Below, piece by piece: positions 43,256 through 51,467 of a DNA stretch of 64,000 nucleotides. This stretch comes from an uncultured Bacteroidales bacterium. Lineage in GTDB: Bacteria > Bacteroidota > Bacteroidia > Bacteroidales > UBA932. The position numbers and the translations under genes are program-made. The notes below the pieces were generated by a model that did not search any database, was not told the DNA's origin, and saw nothing but the letters and a program-made list of their open reading frames with translations. Where the stretch lies: positions 1 through 64,000 of the forward strand of contig CASGDV010000066.1 of assembly GCA_949300335.1 (NCBI GenBank). The letters are read 5' to 3'. How positions within the stretch are numbered: the first letter of the stretch is position 1; every line of letters starts with the position of its first letter.

Positions 43256-43459
43256 CAAACCTCCTAAGAGGTATGCCCTGCAGAGATAAATGCACACATC
43301 CCTGCATAGAGACGAATAAGATTCTTAACCGATGCAAATATGCGGACAAACGACTGTCATTTAGTTGTAAAAATCGTTGTTTTAGATGTTGTTTTATTAG
43401 TGGTATGCCATTTGAATGCGGTTTTCTATCTGAAGTGACACTATTGACAATACTCTTTT

Positions 43460-44191
43460 ATGGAACACAAAAACAGCCCGGAAACCGGAGCAACAGGAAT
43501 CGAAAAGGTGATAACAGCCGAATCGGGAGCGATATTGGGAATCAGTCTTGCGGCGAGCGATTATGAAACAGGACTCATTGTTCCCGCAGGCATCATCCTC
43601 ACTATTCTGCTGATGTATTCGGCGGCAAGGGCAAATGGCAGCATTTCAAGACCGGCATGTATCTCCGGATGCTTTCTCACAGGACTAGGGACCATATACA
43701 TCTCATTCGGCACGTTCTTTTCACTTGAAGCCCTGCTTTGTACATTACTGCTGATATATATGGTAAACAACATTATAAGAACTGCCGGAGGAAACGGCGG
43801 GAACAGGATTTCCACCAACATCGGAATTTTGATTACATACGGAATACTGGCCGTGCTTTTTCCTTATATGATATGCGCTCATGAAATCGCATCCTGGAAA
43901 CTTCTGCTTCCGGCTCTATCCATCGGGCTTTTCGGGACAAGCTTATTCGCCGGCAACAACAGACTCGCCAGCACGTCCGCAATATTGCTGGCACTGGTAT
44001 TTTTCTTATGCTTCAACCTGTTGAGAATACATGATATGAGGCACTATCTTCCTTTTGCCGTGATTCCTGCATTTGCCGGCTACATAGTTTGCCTGTGGAA
44101 AGACCGTCCCGTTCCTAAAAGACTACTTGCGATTTCCATCCTCCTGTTCTCCATTTCTGCGGGAGCCGGATATCTTGCATATCTTTTCTGA
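43460..44191 (+). CDS. Polytopic membrane protein of unknown family
   Basis: A 243-aa hydrophobic protein with about seven or eight predicted transmembrane segments and short loops (e.g. [18 protein letters not shown] about 38-55, [12 protein letters not shown] at the C-terminus). No family was recognised and no catalytic motif is visible. The last 69 bp overlap yidD on the other strand. A possible distant resemblance to prenyltransferase-like or EamA-like membrane proteins is not strong enough to call. It stands alone between a terminator and a convergent gene. Confidence 0.65.
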   Translation: MEHKNSPETGATGIEKVITAESGAILGISLAASDYETGLIVPAGIILTILLMYSAARANGSISRPACISGCFLTGLGTIYISFGTFFSLEALLCTLLLIYMVNNIIRTAGGNGGNRISTNIGILITYGILAVLFPYMICAHEIASWKLLLPALSIGLFGTSLFAGNNRLASTSAILLALVFFLCFNLLRIHDMRHYLPFAVIPAFAGYIVCLWKDRPVPKRLLAISILLFSISAGAGYLAYLF

Positions 44192-44458
44192 TATGATTTT
44201 ACGCAAGAAACCTTTTTCAGGCACAGGGTCATAGCCATGTCCGCCCCATGGATGACATCTGGAAATCCGCCATACAGTCAGCAGCAATCCCAGAATAGGG
44301 CCGTGGCGTCTGAATGCTTCCAATGCATATGAAGAACATGTAGGGACAAAACGGCATGACGGCGGTTTATAGGGAGAAATGAACTTTCTGTAAAAATATA
44401 TCGGCAACAGAAAAGGATAAATCATCGCAGCACGTAATTTTTCACTGATCTTTTTCAT
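44123..44458 (-). CDS. yidD: YidD-family membrane protein insertion efficiency factor
   Basis: A 111-aa protein with an amphipathic N-terminal segment ([18 protein letters not shown]) and the family core [20 protein letters not shown] (about 34-53), then [14 protein letters not shown]. YidD helps YidC insert membrane proteins. It overlaps rnpA by 17 bp; rnpA-yidD order is widely conserved. Its 3' end overlaps the plus-strand membrane protein by 69 bp. Confidence 0.93.
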   Translation of the reverse strand: MKKISEKLRAAMIYPFLLPIYFYRKFISPYKPPSCRFVPTCSSYALEAFRRHGPILGLLLTVWRISRCHPWGGHGYDPVPEKGFLRKIISEKICKISGSRRNGEQEDGNRK

Positions 44459-44819
44459 CCCCTATACGCTTCAGAATCGCACCGACGGAAGAGTATATCT
44501 CATCGAATGACATCACCTGTCTGCCGGTATAAATGAAAAATATGTCTGCCGAGCAGTTGCTTACAAGAGATTTCTGCAGACGGTAACTTTCCCTTATTCT
44601 TCTTTTCAGCAGATTCCGCCTGACAGCACGCTTGAAATTACGTTTAGGCACTGAAACCAGTATCCGGCAGAATCCGGCACCGTTGTCTGGAAGAAAACAG
44701 TATCTGAATCCGGAAACGGACATGAACTTTCCCTCCGAAAGAACTTTGGAAATATCTTTCTTGCTGCAGAGCCTTTCACTTTTCGAAAGGGTATTTGTCC
44801 CATCGGAGGACATTGTCAT
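44442..44819 (-). CDS. rnpA: Ribonuclease P protein component
   Basis: A 125-aa protein subunit of RNase P, which matures tRNA 5' ends with the catalytic RNA. The RNA-binding signature [20 protein letters not shown] (about 58-77) is intact. The N-terminal [10 protein letters not shown] is typical. Start at 44819 overlaps the hemD stop by 4 bp; a second ATG two codons in is possible. The RNase P RNA is not in this window. Confidence 0.95.
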   Translation of the reverse strand: MTMSSDGTNTLSKSERLCSKKDISKVLSEGKFMSVSGFRYCFLPDNGAGFCRILVSVPKRNFKRAVRRNLLKRRIRESYRLQKSLVSNCSADIFFIYTGRQVMSFDEIYSSVGAILKRIGDEKDQ

Positions 44820-45556
44820 TTGCCGTTTTTCGACAAATACAGTTCGATTGCCTTTGCAACCGACGGAGCCTCCGTCGTAGGTGCCGCAATCTCGATGTCG
44901 AGCCCGGCTTCGTTCATGGCACGCGCTATCGATTTGCCGTAAGAAACGAATTTGACATCTTTCCTGCTGAAATCAGGATAATTTTCGAACAGAGATTTGA
45001 CATCAGCCGGATTATACATGACGATCATGTCATATTTTGCAACATCCGTATCCTTAATGTCAAGGGATACGGATTTTACGAACATTGCACTGCAATAATT
45101 CAGACCGCTGTTCTCGAAAGCCCTGGTCACATCATTGTTTGTAGAATCCGATGTCGTTATGAGAAACTTCTCGTCCTTATGTTTCGTCCCGACGAGATCT
45201 ATTACCGATGCGGCGGAGCCGTCTCCGAAAAAGATTTTTCTTTTGCGGTAGACTATGTGCTTCTGCAGATACATGGCAACAGCTTCGGTGGTACAGAAAT
45301 ACTTCATGGTTTCCGGAATCTTGATTCTCAAATCCTCGCAAAGATGAAAAAAAGCATCGATCGTGGATCTTGCTGAAAAGACGATTGCCGAATAATCCAG
45401 GATATTGACTTTCTGGGAACGGAACTCCCTTGAAGAAAGAGGTTCAATCTTGAAAAAAGGCACGAAATCGAATTTGACACCGAACTTTTCCGACAACTCC
45501 GAATACGGTGTCATCACTTTTGGCAACTGTTGGGAAACAAGTATGTTTTTAACCAT
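44816..45556 (-). CDS. hemD: Uroporphyrinogen-III synthase
   Basis: A 246-aa two-domain HemD that cyclises hydroxymethylbilane with ring-D inversion in tetrapyrrole synthesis. The family is poorly conserved; here AIVFSARSTIDAFF, YFCTTEAVAMYLQKH, FVSYGKSIARAMNEAG and a C-terminal TTEAPSVAKAIELYL support it. Its placement between DUF4271 and rnpA is the usual Bacteroidota order. It overlaps rnpA by 4 bp. Confidence 0.87.
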   Translation of the reverse strand: MVKNILVSQQLPKVMTPYSELSEKFGVKFDFVPFFKIEPLSSREFRSQKVNILDYSAIVFSARSTIDAFFHLCEDLRIKIPETMKYFCTTEAVAMYLQKHIVYRKRKIFFGDGSAASVIDLVGTKHKDEKFLITTSDSTNNDVTRAFENSGLNYCSAMFVKSVSLDIKDTDVAKYDMIVMYNPADVKSLFENYPDFSRKDVKFVSYGKSIARAMNEAGLDIEIAAPTTEAPSVAKAIELYLSKNGK

Positions 45557-45563
45557 GATTTTC

Positions 45564-46292
45564 CTAAAACGTTAGTCCTGAAATTAACAATAAGACCGTT
45601 GGCAAAAATTCCAGACCGCAAAGATACAAAATTGATGACAAAACAGAAAAATTGTTTGCCAAAATTTGAATTTTCCTCAAAAGGAACACAATATAGGACA
45701 ACGAAATCTCACCGAGAATCACTGCCGGTGCTAATGTCCCGTCTACAGGGAAAACCGAAAAAAATACGAATGTCAGGGAAACAAGAAGTTCGGTTATGAT
45801 GAAATAAGAGCGGAAAGAGAGTCTGCACATACCGTATATTTTCGCTTTTGACAGTGAGCGCGGCTTCATGACATAATTGAGAATATCCCTGAGAAGGAAA
45901 TATGCGGCAAATATACCGGATACAGACAGATAATATAAGGGTTCATCCAGACCGCAAAGAAAATCGGGACAATACACGCGATATACGGCCAAAATCAGGA
46001 AAACCGGCAGAAGAAGCAGGAAAAACATAAAATTCCTGTCTCTGACCATAGTCACGCTGTTTTCCAGATTCATTGCCTCCCTCCATCTCAGGAGGCAGCC
46101 TACCAGCGAGGGGAACAGGTTCAGTATCTTCCTTCCGTTGAAAATTGCGACAAGAAGAAGAAATGCCACCAGTGTCACGACGAGACGGTTGCAATCCCAT
46201 CCGGCCGCCATGAAAACGGACGGCACCGACGAATCAGGCAAAACCATGTTTCCTCCGACAAAAGCACTGTCAGCAGGCAGAATATCTTGCAT
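45564..46292 (-). CDS. DUF4271 membrane protein
   Basis: A 242-aa inner-membrane protein with about six transmembrane segments (e.g. LVVTLVAFLLLVAIF about 37-51, FMFFLLLLPVFLILAVY about 88-104). It matches DUF4271, a family known only from Bacteroidota and almost always located next to hemD. No function has been assigned. It begins 1 bp after the yciH stop and ends 7 bp before hemD, so the yciH-DUF4271-hemD-rnpA-yidD run is likely one transcript. Confidence 0.82.
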   Translation of the reverse strand: MQDILPADSAFVGGNMVLPDSSVPSVFMAAGWDCNRLVVTLVAFLLLVAIFNGRKILNLFPSLVGCLLRWREAMNLENSVTMVRDRNFMFFLLLLPVFLILAVYRVYCPDFLCGLDEPLYYLSVSGIFAAYFLLRDILNYVMKPRSLSKAKIYGMCRLSFRSYFIITELLVSLTFVFFSVFPVDGTLAPAVILGEISLSYIVFLLRKIQILANNFSVLSSILYLCGLEFLPTVLLLISGLTF

Positions 46293-46293
46293 T

Positions 46294-46638
46294 TCAATTT
46301 CCCCTTTTAGCTTTGTAACCTAGTTGTATGAGTATGGATACTATCCTGTCCCTGAAATCCCCCTGAATCATAATCTGTCCGTCCGAAACGGAACCTCCTA
46401 CTCCGCACCGGATCTTGAGGGTACGGCCAAGTTCATTCAGGTCATCCGCAGAGCCGATGAAACCCGAAACCAGCGTAACCTGTTTTCCTCCCCTGTTCCT
46501 CCTGTCAATCGAAACAACGAGCCTCTGCCTGGAGGGTTCCAATGTTTCCTCCCCGGCTTCCGTCTCTTCCACATAACTGTAATCGGGATTGGTGGAAAAG
46601 ACTACTCCCAGCCTTTTTTTCCAGTCATTGTCAGCCAT
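46294..46638 (-). CDS. yciH: SUI1/eIF1-like translation factor (YciH)
   Basis: About 114 aa. The C-terminal about 80 residues form the SUI1 domain: RRNRGGKQVTLVSGF (about 47-61), LGRTLKIRCGVGGSV and IMIQGDFRDRIVSIL. Bacterial YciH proteins are thought to monitor initiation fidelity, but their role is not settled. The start is ATG 46638 (MADNDWKK); a longer frame to 46839 crosses the promoter and the DUF2723 gene. It is first in the hemD transcript. Confidence 0.87.
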   Translation of the reverse strand: MADNDWKKRLGVVFSTNPDYSYVEETEAGEETLEPSRQRLVVSIDRRNRGGKQVTLVSGFIGSADDLNELGRTLKIRCGVGGSVSDGQIMIQGDFRDRIVSILIQLGYKAKRGN

Positions 46639-46659
46639 ACTTATAACCAGTATTTTTTG

Positions 46660-46688
46660 CAAATATACAAATTGAATTCGTATATTTG
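46660..46688. promoter_or_regulatory. Overlapping divergent promoters for yciH and the DUF2723 gene
   Basis: Minus -7 TATATTTG occupies 46660-46667 and plus -7 TATATTTG occupies 46681-46688. With flanking bases they form a 9-bp inverted repeat (CAAATATAC, 11 bp, GTATATTTG). The plus promoter has TTTG at 46656-46659 (21-bp spacer), which abuts the minus -7 box. Two polymerases could not occupy both at once. Confidence 0.65.
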
Positions 46689-46714
46689 TGGTTTCGAACA
46701 CTTCAAAATACGAC

Positions 46715-49700
46715 ATGAATATCAAGAATTTCAATCTTTGGAACAGAATCAATGCGGTCTTCGTGCTTCTGGTTTCGGCTGTAACATATCTCCTGACAAT
46801 AGAGCCGACAGCGTCATTTTGGGACTGCGGAGAATTCATTGCATCTTCTTATAAACTGGAAGTCGGACATCCGCCCGGAAACCCGATGTTCCAATTGATT
46901 GCAAGATTTTTCACGATTTTTGCCGACAAGATGCATGCGGCTGTAGCAGTCAACGCCATGAGTGCGCTATGCTCCGCCTTTACCATCTTTTTCCTTTATC
47001 TGACCATCGTATTTCTTGCAAAACGTCTTGTCAGGCCGACAGAAGGAGGAGAATATTCAATCGGACAGGCTGTCGGAATATGGGGATCCGGAATAATCGG
47101 CTCCCTGGTATATTGTTTCTCCGATACATTCTGGTTTTCAGCAGTTGAAGGTGAAGTCTATGCGATGTCCTCATTGTTCACCGCACTTGTAGTATGGGCG
47201 ATGACCAAATGGTACGAACAGGCCGACGAGCCCTACGCCAACCGCTGGATAGTATTGATATCCCTTCTCATGGGACTATCAATAGGCATACATCTTCTGA
47301 ATCTCCTTGCAATCCCGGTCCTCGTCTTCATGTACTATTACAAGAACCGCGAAGACGGACACTACACATTGAAAGAATATCTGAAGATACTTCTCATATC
47401 CGGAATCATCCTGATATTCCTCGTCTTCATACTGATACCTTATCTGCCGATGGCGGCAGCATATGTCGACCTGTTCTTCGTCAATGTCCTCGGACTTCCG
47501 TTCAATACAGGAGCCGTCATTTTCATGGTCCTTCTTCTCGGACTCTGTTTCTGGGGAATATTCAGAACCATGAAAAAGGAACAGGTATTCCTGAATACAG
47601 CACTGTTGTGTTTCACGATGATAATAATCGGATTCTCAGTCTTCTCCGTTGTAATAATCCGTTCTTCCGTAAAAACGCCTACAAACGAGTACCAGCCTGA
47701 CAATCCATTCACTCTTGTCCGGTACCTCGGCAGGGAGCAATACGGCAAGAACCCGCTTGTTTACGGAGAATATTTCGATGCCCCGTTTGAAATCAAGCAG
47801 AACAAATACTGGACACCTGTAGGAGACAAATACGTACACGCAGACGGGCAGGGATCTTTCAAATTCAAGCCGGAAGGGAAAATGTTCTTCCCGAGGATGT
47901 GGAACGGAACAGATCCCAGGTACATAGAATTCTATGAAAGCTACATGAACGGCAAGGGCAAGACTGTTCCCGGAGCCACCCACAAGAAGCCGACATTCTG
48001 GCAGAACATGACATATTTCATGGACTATCAGATAAACTGGATGTACTGGAGATATTTCATGTGGAACTTTGCAGGAAGACAGAACGACATACACAGTCCT
48101 ATGCCGGGGAACATTTTCTTCGGCAACTGGGAAAGCGGCATCGGCTTCATCGATAATTTCCGCCTCGGAGACCAGAGCGCCGCACCGGACTATCTGAAGG
48201 AAAACAAGGGGAAGAACCATTACTACATGCTCCCTCTCATTCTGGGAATCATAGGAATATTTTTCCAGTTCGCACGGGACAAGAGAGGTTCATGGCTCAC
48301 TTTCCTCCTGTTCTTCATTACAGGAATTGCTATCGTGATATATCTTAACCAGCCTCCTTTCCAGGTAAGGGAAAGGGATTATGCTTATGCCGGTTCATTC
48401 TATGCATTCAGCATATGGATAGGTATTGCAGTCATCGCAATATCCACCTGGATCGAGAATTTCATGAAGCGGAAAGGAATGGCGGTAAAAGGAGGATATA
48501 TATCCGCAATCGTCACGCTGTGCTGCGCCGGAGTCCCTGTGCTCATGGCACAGCAGAACTGGGACGACCATGACAGAAGCAACAGGTATACCGCAGTGGA
48601 AATGGCCAGGAACTATCTTAATTCAGTAGGAAAGAACGGTATCCTCATCACACACGGGGACAATGACACCTTCCCTCTATGGTATGCCCAGGAAGTCGAA
48701 GATGTGAGGACGGATGTAAGGATATGCAACACCTCGCTTTTGGGAACCGACTGGCATATAGACCAGATGAAATATGCATGCAATGAATCCGCGCCGCTTC
48801 CTCTCACAATTCCTTTGGAACAATATCTATTCGGCACGAACGAATACGTATACATCTCAGACACGAGGGATGAAGTGATTCCGATATCGGACGTCATGAG
48901 GCTTTTCAAACATCCGGATGTAAAACTCACACTGACAAACGGCAAGAAAGTGGATTACATAATCTCACGTAAGATCAGTGTTCCAGTAAACAAGGAAAAT
49001 GTGATAAGATACTGCATCCTCGATGAGAAATTCAGAGACATGATTCCGGATCAGATTATACTTGAAATACCGAAGGACAAGGACTTCATTTCAAAGCCGG
49101 AACTGTTCATGCTCGATTTGTTGTCAAACTACCAATGGGACAGACCAATAAATCTCCTCAGTCAGGGCGGTGACATAAATATCGGTATTAAGAACTACCT
49201 CATGTATGAAGGATTCTCCAGCAAACTCGTTCCGATAAGGAATACCGTCAAACGCGGAGACATCGGCATATGCGATTCCGACAGGCTTTATGACCTGGTC
49301 AGGAATACATATAAATGGGACGCACTCAAACGTACAGACTATTTCGTAGATTATCAGAACCTCTATACTTTCTGCGGCGTGCTTCCGCAACGGGAACTGT
49401 TTGTAAACGTGGCAAACCAGATGCTGGAGGAAGGGAAGAATGACAAGGCTCTGGAAATTCTCGACATGTGCCAGGAATGCGTTCCTGAACAAAATTTTCC
49501 GCTTGACATGTGTATGCACGGCTTCAGCAATGAATATCAGGTTGTGCAAATGATAATGGCATATTTCAATGCCGGAGCGAAAGACAAGGCGGAAGGACTC
49601 GCTACAAGACTTTCCGACAGTCTGCTGATTTCGGCCGAATTCCTCATACAGTTCTTCGATTATGCACAGAATGATTTCGACAGAGTCTACCAGTATCTCC

Positions 49701-49801
49701 TTTACACTACTGACGTACTGAGGAAAAACGGTTCTGCTGAACTTGCGGAAAACATCGAAAACAGGTTCAGCGAACTGCTGCAAAAGGCGAACGGGCAATG
49801 A
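46715..49801 (+). CDS. DUF2723 membrane protein, predicted GT-C glycosyltransferase
   Basis: About 1028 aa. The N-terminal about 550 residues hold some twelve transmembrane segments; the C-terminal part is soluble. The DUF2723 signature is seen at ASFWDCGEFIASSYKLEVGH (about 36-55), followed by PPGNPMF. The acidic loop after the first helix is the classic GT-C arrangement, so it is predicted to move a lipid-linked sugar on the periplasmic side, perhaps onto proteins. The family is nearly universal in Bacteroidota. The start is ATG 46715, about 20 nt downstream of its expected transcription start. Confidence 0.85.
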   Translation: MNIKNFNLWNRINAVFVLLVSAVTYLLTIEPTASFWDCGEFIASSYKLEVGHPPGNPMFQLIARFFTIFADKMHAAVAVNAMSALCSAFTIFFLYLTIVFLAKRLVRPTEGGEYSIGQAVGIWGSGIIGSLVYCFSDTFWFSAVEGEVYAMSSLFTALVVWAMTKWYEQADEPYANRWIVLISLLMGLSIGIHLLNLLAIPVLVFMYYYKNREDGHYTLKEYLKILLISGIILIFLVFILIPYLPMAAAYVDLFFVNVLGLPFNTGAVIFMVLLLGLCFWGIFRTMKKEQVFLNTALLCFTMIIIGFSVFSVVIIRSSVKTPTNEYQPDNPFTLVRYLGREQYGKNPLVYGEYFDAPFEIKQNKYWTPVGDKYVHADGQGSFKFKPEGKMFFPRMWNGTDPRYIEFYESYMNGKGKTVPGATHKKPTFWQNMTYFMDYQINWMYWRYFMWNFAGRQNDIHSPMPGNIFFGNWESGIGFIDNFRLGDQSAAPDYLKENKGKNHYYMLPLILGIIGIFFQFARDKRGSWLTFLLFFITGIAIVIYLNQPPFQVRERDYAYAGSFYAFSIWIGIAVIAISTWIENFMKRKGMAVKGGYISAIVTLCCAGVPVLMAQQNWDDHDRSNRYTAVEMARNYLNSVGKNGILITHGDNDTFPLWYAQEVEDVRTDVRICNTSLLGTDWHIDQMKYACNESAPLPLTIPLEQYLFGTNEYVYISDTRDEVIPISDVMRLFKHPDVKLTLTNGKKVDYIISRKISVPVNKENVIRYCILDEKFRDMIPDQIILEIPKDKDFISKPELFMLDLLSNYQWDRPINLLSQGGDINIGIKNYLMYEGFSSKLVPIRNTVKRGDIGICDSDRLYDLVRNTYKWDALKRTDYFVDYQNLYTFCGVLPQRELFVNVANQMLEEGKNDKALEILDMCQECVPEQNFPLDMCMHGFSNEYQVVQMIMAYFNAGAKDKAEGLATRLSDSLLISAEFLIQFFDYAQNDFDRVYQYLLYTTDVLRKNGSAELAENIENRFSELLQKANGQ

Positions 49802-49806
49802 AAGGA

Positions 49807-49837
49807 TTTGATTTAAAGGAGAAAAGAATTAAATTTG
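49807..49837 (+). promoter_or_regulatory. Promoter of fabG
   Basis: -33 TTTG (49807-49810), 19-bp spacer, -7 TAAATTTG (49830-49837). A textbook Bacteroidota promoter starting 5 bp after the DUF2723 stop and 46 bp before the fabG ATG. Confidence 0.75.
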
Positions 49838-49883
49838 CACGCTGAATGTACAAAATTATAAACCAAAATTAAAATTGACGAAT

Positions 49884-50630
49884 ATGGGACTTCTTGATGG
49901 AAAGGTTGCCCTGATTACCGGTGCAGCCAGAGGAATAGGAAAAGCCATAGCTATCAAATTCGCATCCGAAGGAGCTGACATAGCTTTTACCGACCTTGTA
50001 ATAAATGAAACGGCCGAGGCTACAGTCAGAGAACTGGAAGCATACGGAGTGAAAGTGAAGGCATACGCATCAAATGCTGCCGATTATGAAGAGACACACA
50101 AAGTCGTTTCGGAAATACAGCAGGAATTCGGCAAGATAGACATACTTGTGAACAATGCAGGTATAACCAAGGACGGACTTATGATGAGAATGGATGAAAA
50201 ACAATGGGATGCCGTGATTTCCGTCAACCTGAAATCCGCATTCAACTTCATACACGCATGTACTCCGATCATGGCAAAGCAGAGAGGAGGAAGCATCATA
50301 AACATGTCATCCGTAGTAGGAGTTTCCGGCAATGCGGGGCAGTGCAACTACTCGGCGTCAAAAGCAGGCATGATAGGTCTGGCAAAATCCATAGCAAAGG
50401 AAATGGGACCGAGAGGAATCCGTGCCAACTGCATCGCACCGGGTTTCATTATAACCGACATGACGAACGCCCTTCCGGAGAAAATACGCGAAGAGTGGGA
50501 AAAACAGATTCCTCTCAGAAGAGGAGGAACTCCTGAAGATGTAGCAAATGTTGCCCTCTTCCTGGCCAGCCCGCTTTCCTCATATGTTAGCGGACAGGTA
50601 ATCCATTGCTGCGGAGCCATGAATTGCTAG
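49884..50630 (+). CDS. fabG: 3-oxoacyl-ACP reductase
   Basis: About 248 aa, short-chain dehydrogenase/reductase fold. NADPH-binding TGAARGIGKA (about 12-21), NNAG, the catalytic Ser of NMSSVVG, and YSASKAG with Tyr and Lys are all in place. It reduces 3-ketoacyl-ACP in fatty acid elongation. The C-terminus GQVIHCCGAMNC carries the extra cysteines seen in Bacteroidota FabG. It has its own promoter and terminator, so it is probably monocistronic. Confidence 0.93.
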   Translation: MGLLDGKVALITGAARGIGKAIAIKFASEGADIAFTDLVINETAEATVRELEAYGVKVKAYASNAADYEETHKVVSEIQQEFGKIDILVNNAGITKDGLMMRMDEKQWDAVISVNLKSAFNFIHACTPIMAKQRGGSIINMSSVVGVSGNAGQCNYSASKAGMIGLAKSIAKEMGPRGIRANCIAPGFIITDMTNALPEKIREEWEKQIPLRRGGTPEDVANVALFLASPLSSYVSGQVIHCCGAMNC

Positions 50631-50658
50631 CAAAACGGAAAAATACTGCAATAAAAAG

Positions 50659-50687
50659 AAAAACCTTCCGGTTCCCGGGAGGTTTTT
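50659..50687 (+). terminator. Terminator after fabG
   Basis: Stem AAAACCTTCC with GGGAGGTTTT (one G-T wobble), short loop, then a T6 run ending at 50688. It separates fabG from comF. Confidence 0.8.
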
Positions 50688-50726
50688 TCCGTAATATGCC
50701 ATATCTTAGGATAAAATACACGGCAG

Positions 50727-51467
50727 ATGATAAATATAAGAGAATATTGCATGTGCGTCATGGATCTGATGCTGCCGAGAAGGTGCTGTGTATGCGGCAG
50801 GAGACTCGGCCTGCACGAAGAGTTCCTTTGCATCTACTGCTATGCCGACATGCCATTCTCCTACAACTGGGATGCAAAATACAACAAGATGTCGGACCGG
50901 CTTAACGAAACAATAGGCAGTGATACAGGTCATCACGAGCCCTACGCCTATGCCGTTCCCCTCTTCCTATATGATTCCCATGCAGGATACAGAAACATAG
51001 CTTTGAGACTGAAATATCAAAGCGACGTGGAAATAGGAAAATACTTCGGACGTCTTCTTGGTGAAAAACTGGCAGGTTCTTCATTGTTTTCCGACGTCGA
51101 CATGATTGTTCCGGTCCCGCTTCACTGGCGGCGCAGACTGGCGAGAGGATACAATCAGGCAGAAATAATCGCACGTGAGGTCGGTAAAAAGCTGAATGCC
51201 GGAATTGCGGCAGACATTCTGGTCAGGAAACGGAATACAGTAACGCAGACCAGACTCGACATTCAGTCAAAACACAAGAACATGGAAGGAGCATTCATAT
51301 TCAACAGGAGACGTACGGATATCGGGAAATACCGGCATATACTTATCGTGGACGACGTTTTTACAAGCGGGGCGACGACAGGAGCATGTTACAATATACT
51401 TCGTAAAAAATTTTCTCCTGCACAGACACGGATAAGCATAGGCACTCTTGCTTTTACTGGAGATTGA
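50727..51467 (+). CDS. comF: ComF-family phosphoribosyltransferase-like protein
   Basis: A 246-aa protein. The N-terminal CCVCGRRLGLHEEFLCIYC (about 20-38) is a four-cysteine zinc-ribbon-like site. The C-terminal phosphoribosyltransferase fold carries RGYNQAEIIA (about 144-153) and the PRPP loop ILIVDDVFTSGATTGA (about 213-228). ComF is needed for DNA uptake in transformable bacteria but is also present in species not known to be competent. The last 14 bp overlap the convergent GT4 gene. Confidence 0.9.
   Translation: MINIREYCMCVMDLMLPRRCCVCGRRLGLHEEFLCIYCYADMPFSYNWDAKYNKMSDRLNETIGSDTGHHEPYAYAVPLFLYDSHAGYRNIALRLKYQSDVEIGKYFGRLLGEKLAGSSLFSDVDMIVPVPLHWRRRLARGYNQAEIIAREVGKKLNAGIAADILVRKRNTVTQTRLDIQSKHKNMEGAFIFNRRRTDIGKYRHILIVDDVFTSGATTGACYNILRKKFSPAQTRISIGTLAFTGD

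Noticed and set aside
46639..46839. N-terminal extension of yciH
   Set aside because: It would cross two -7 boxes and the start of the DUF2723 gene, and adds residues unlike the SUI1 family.
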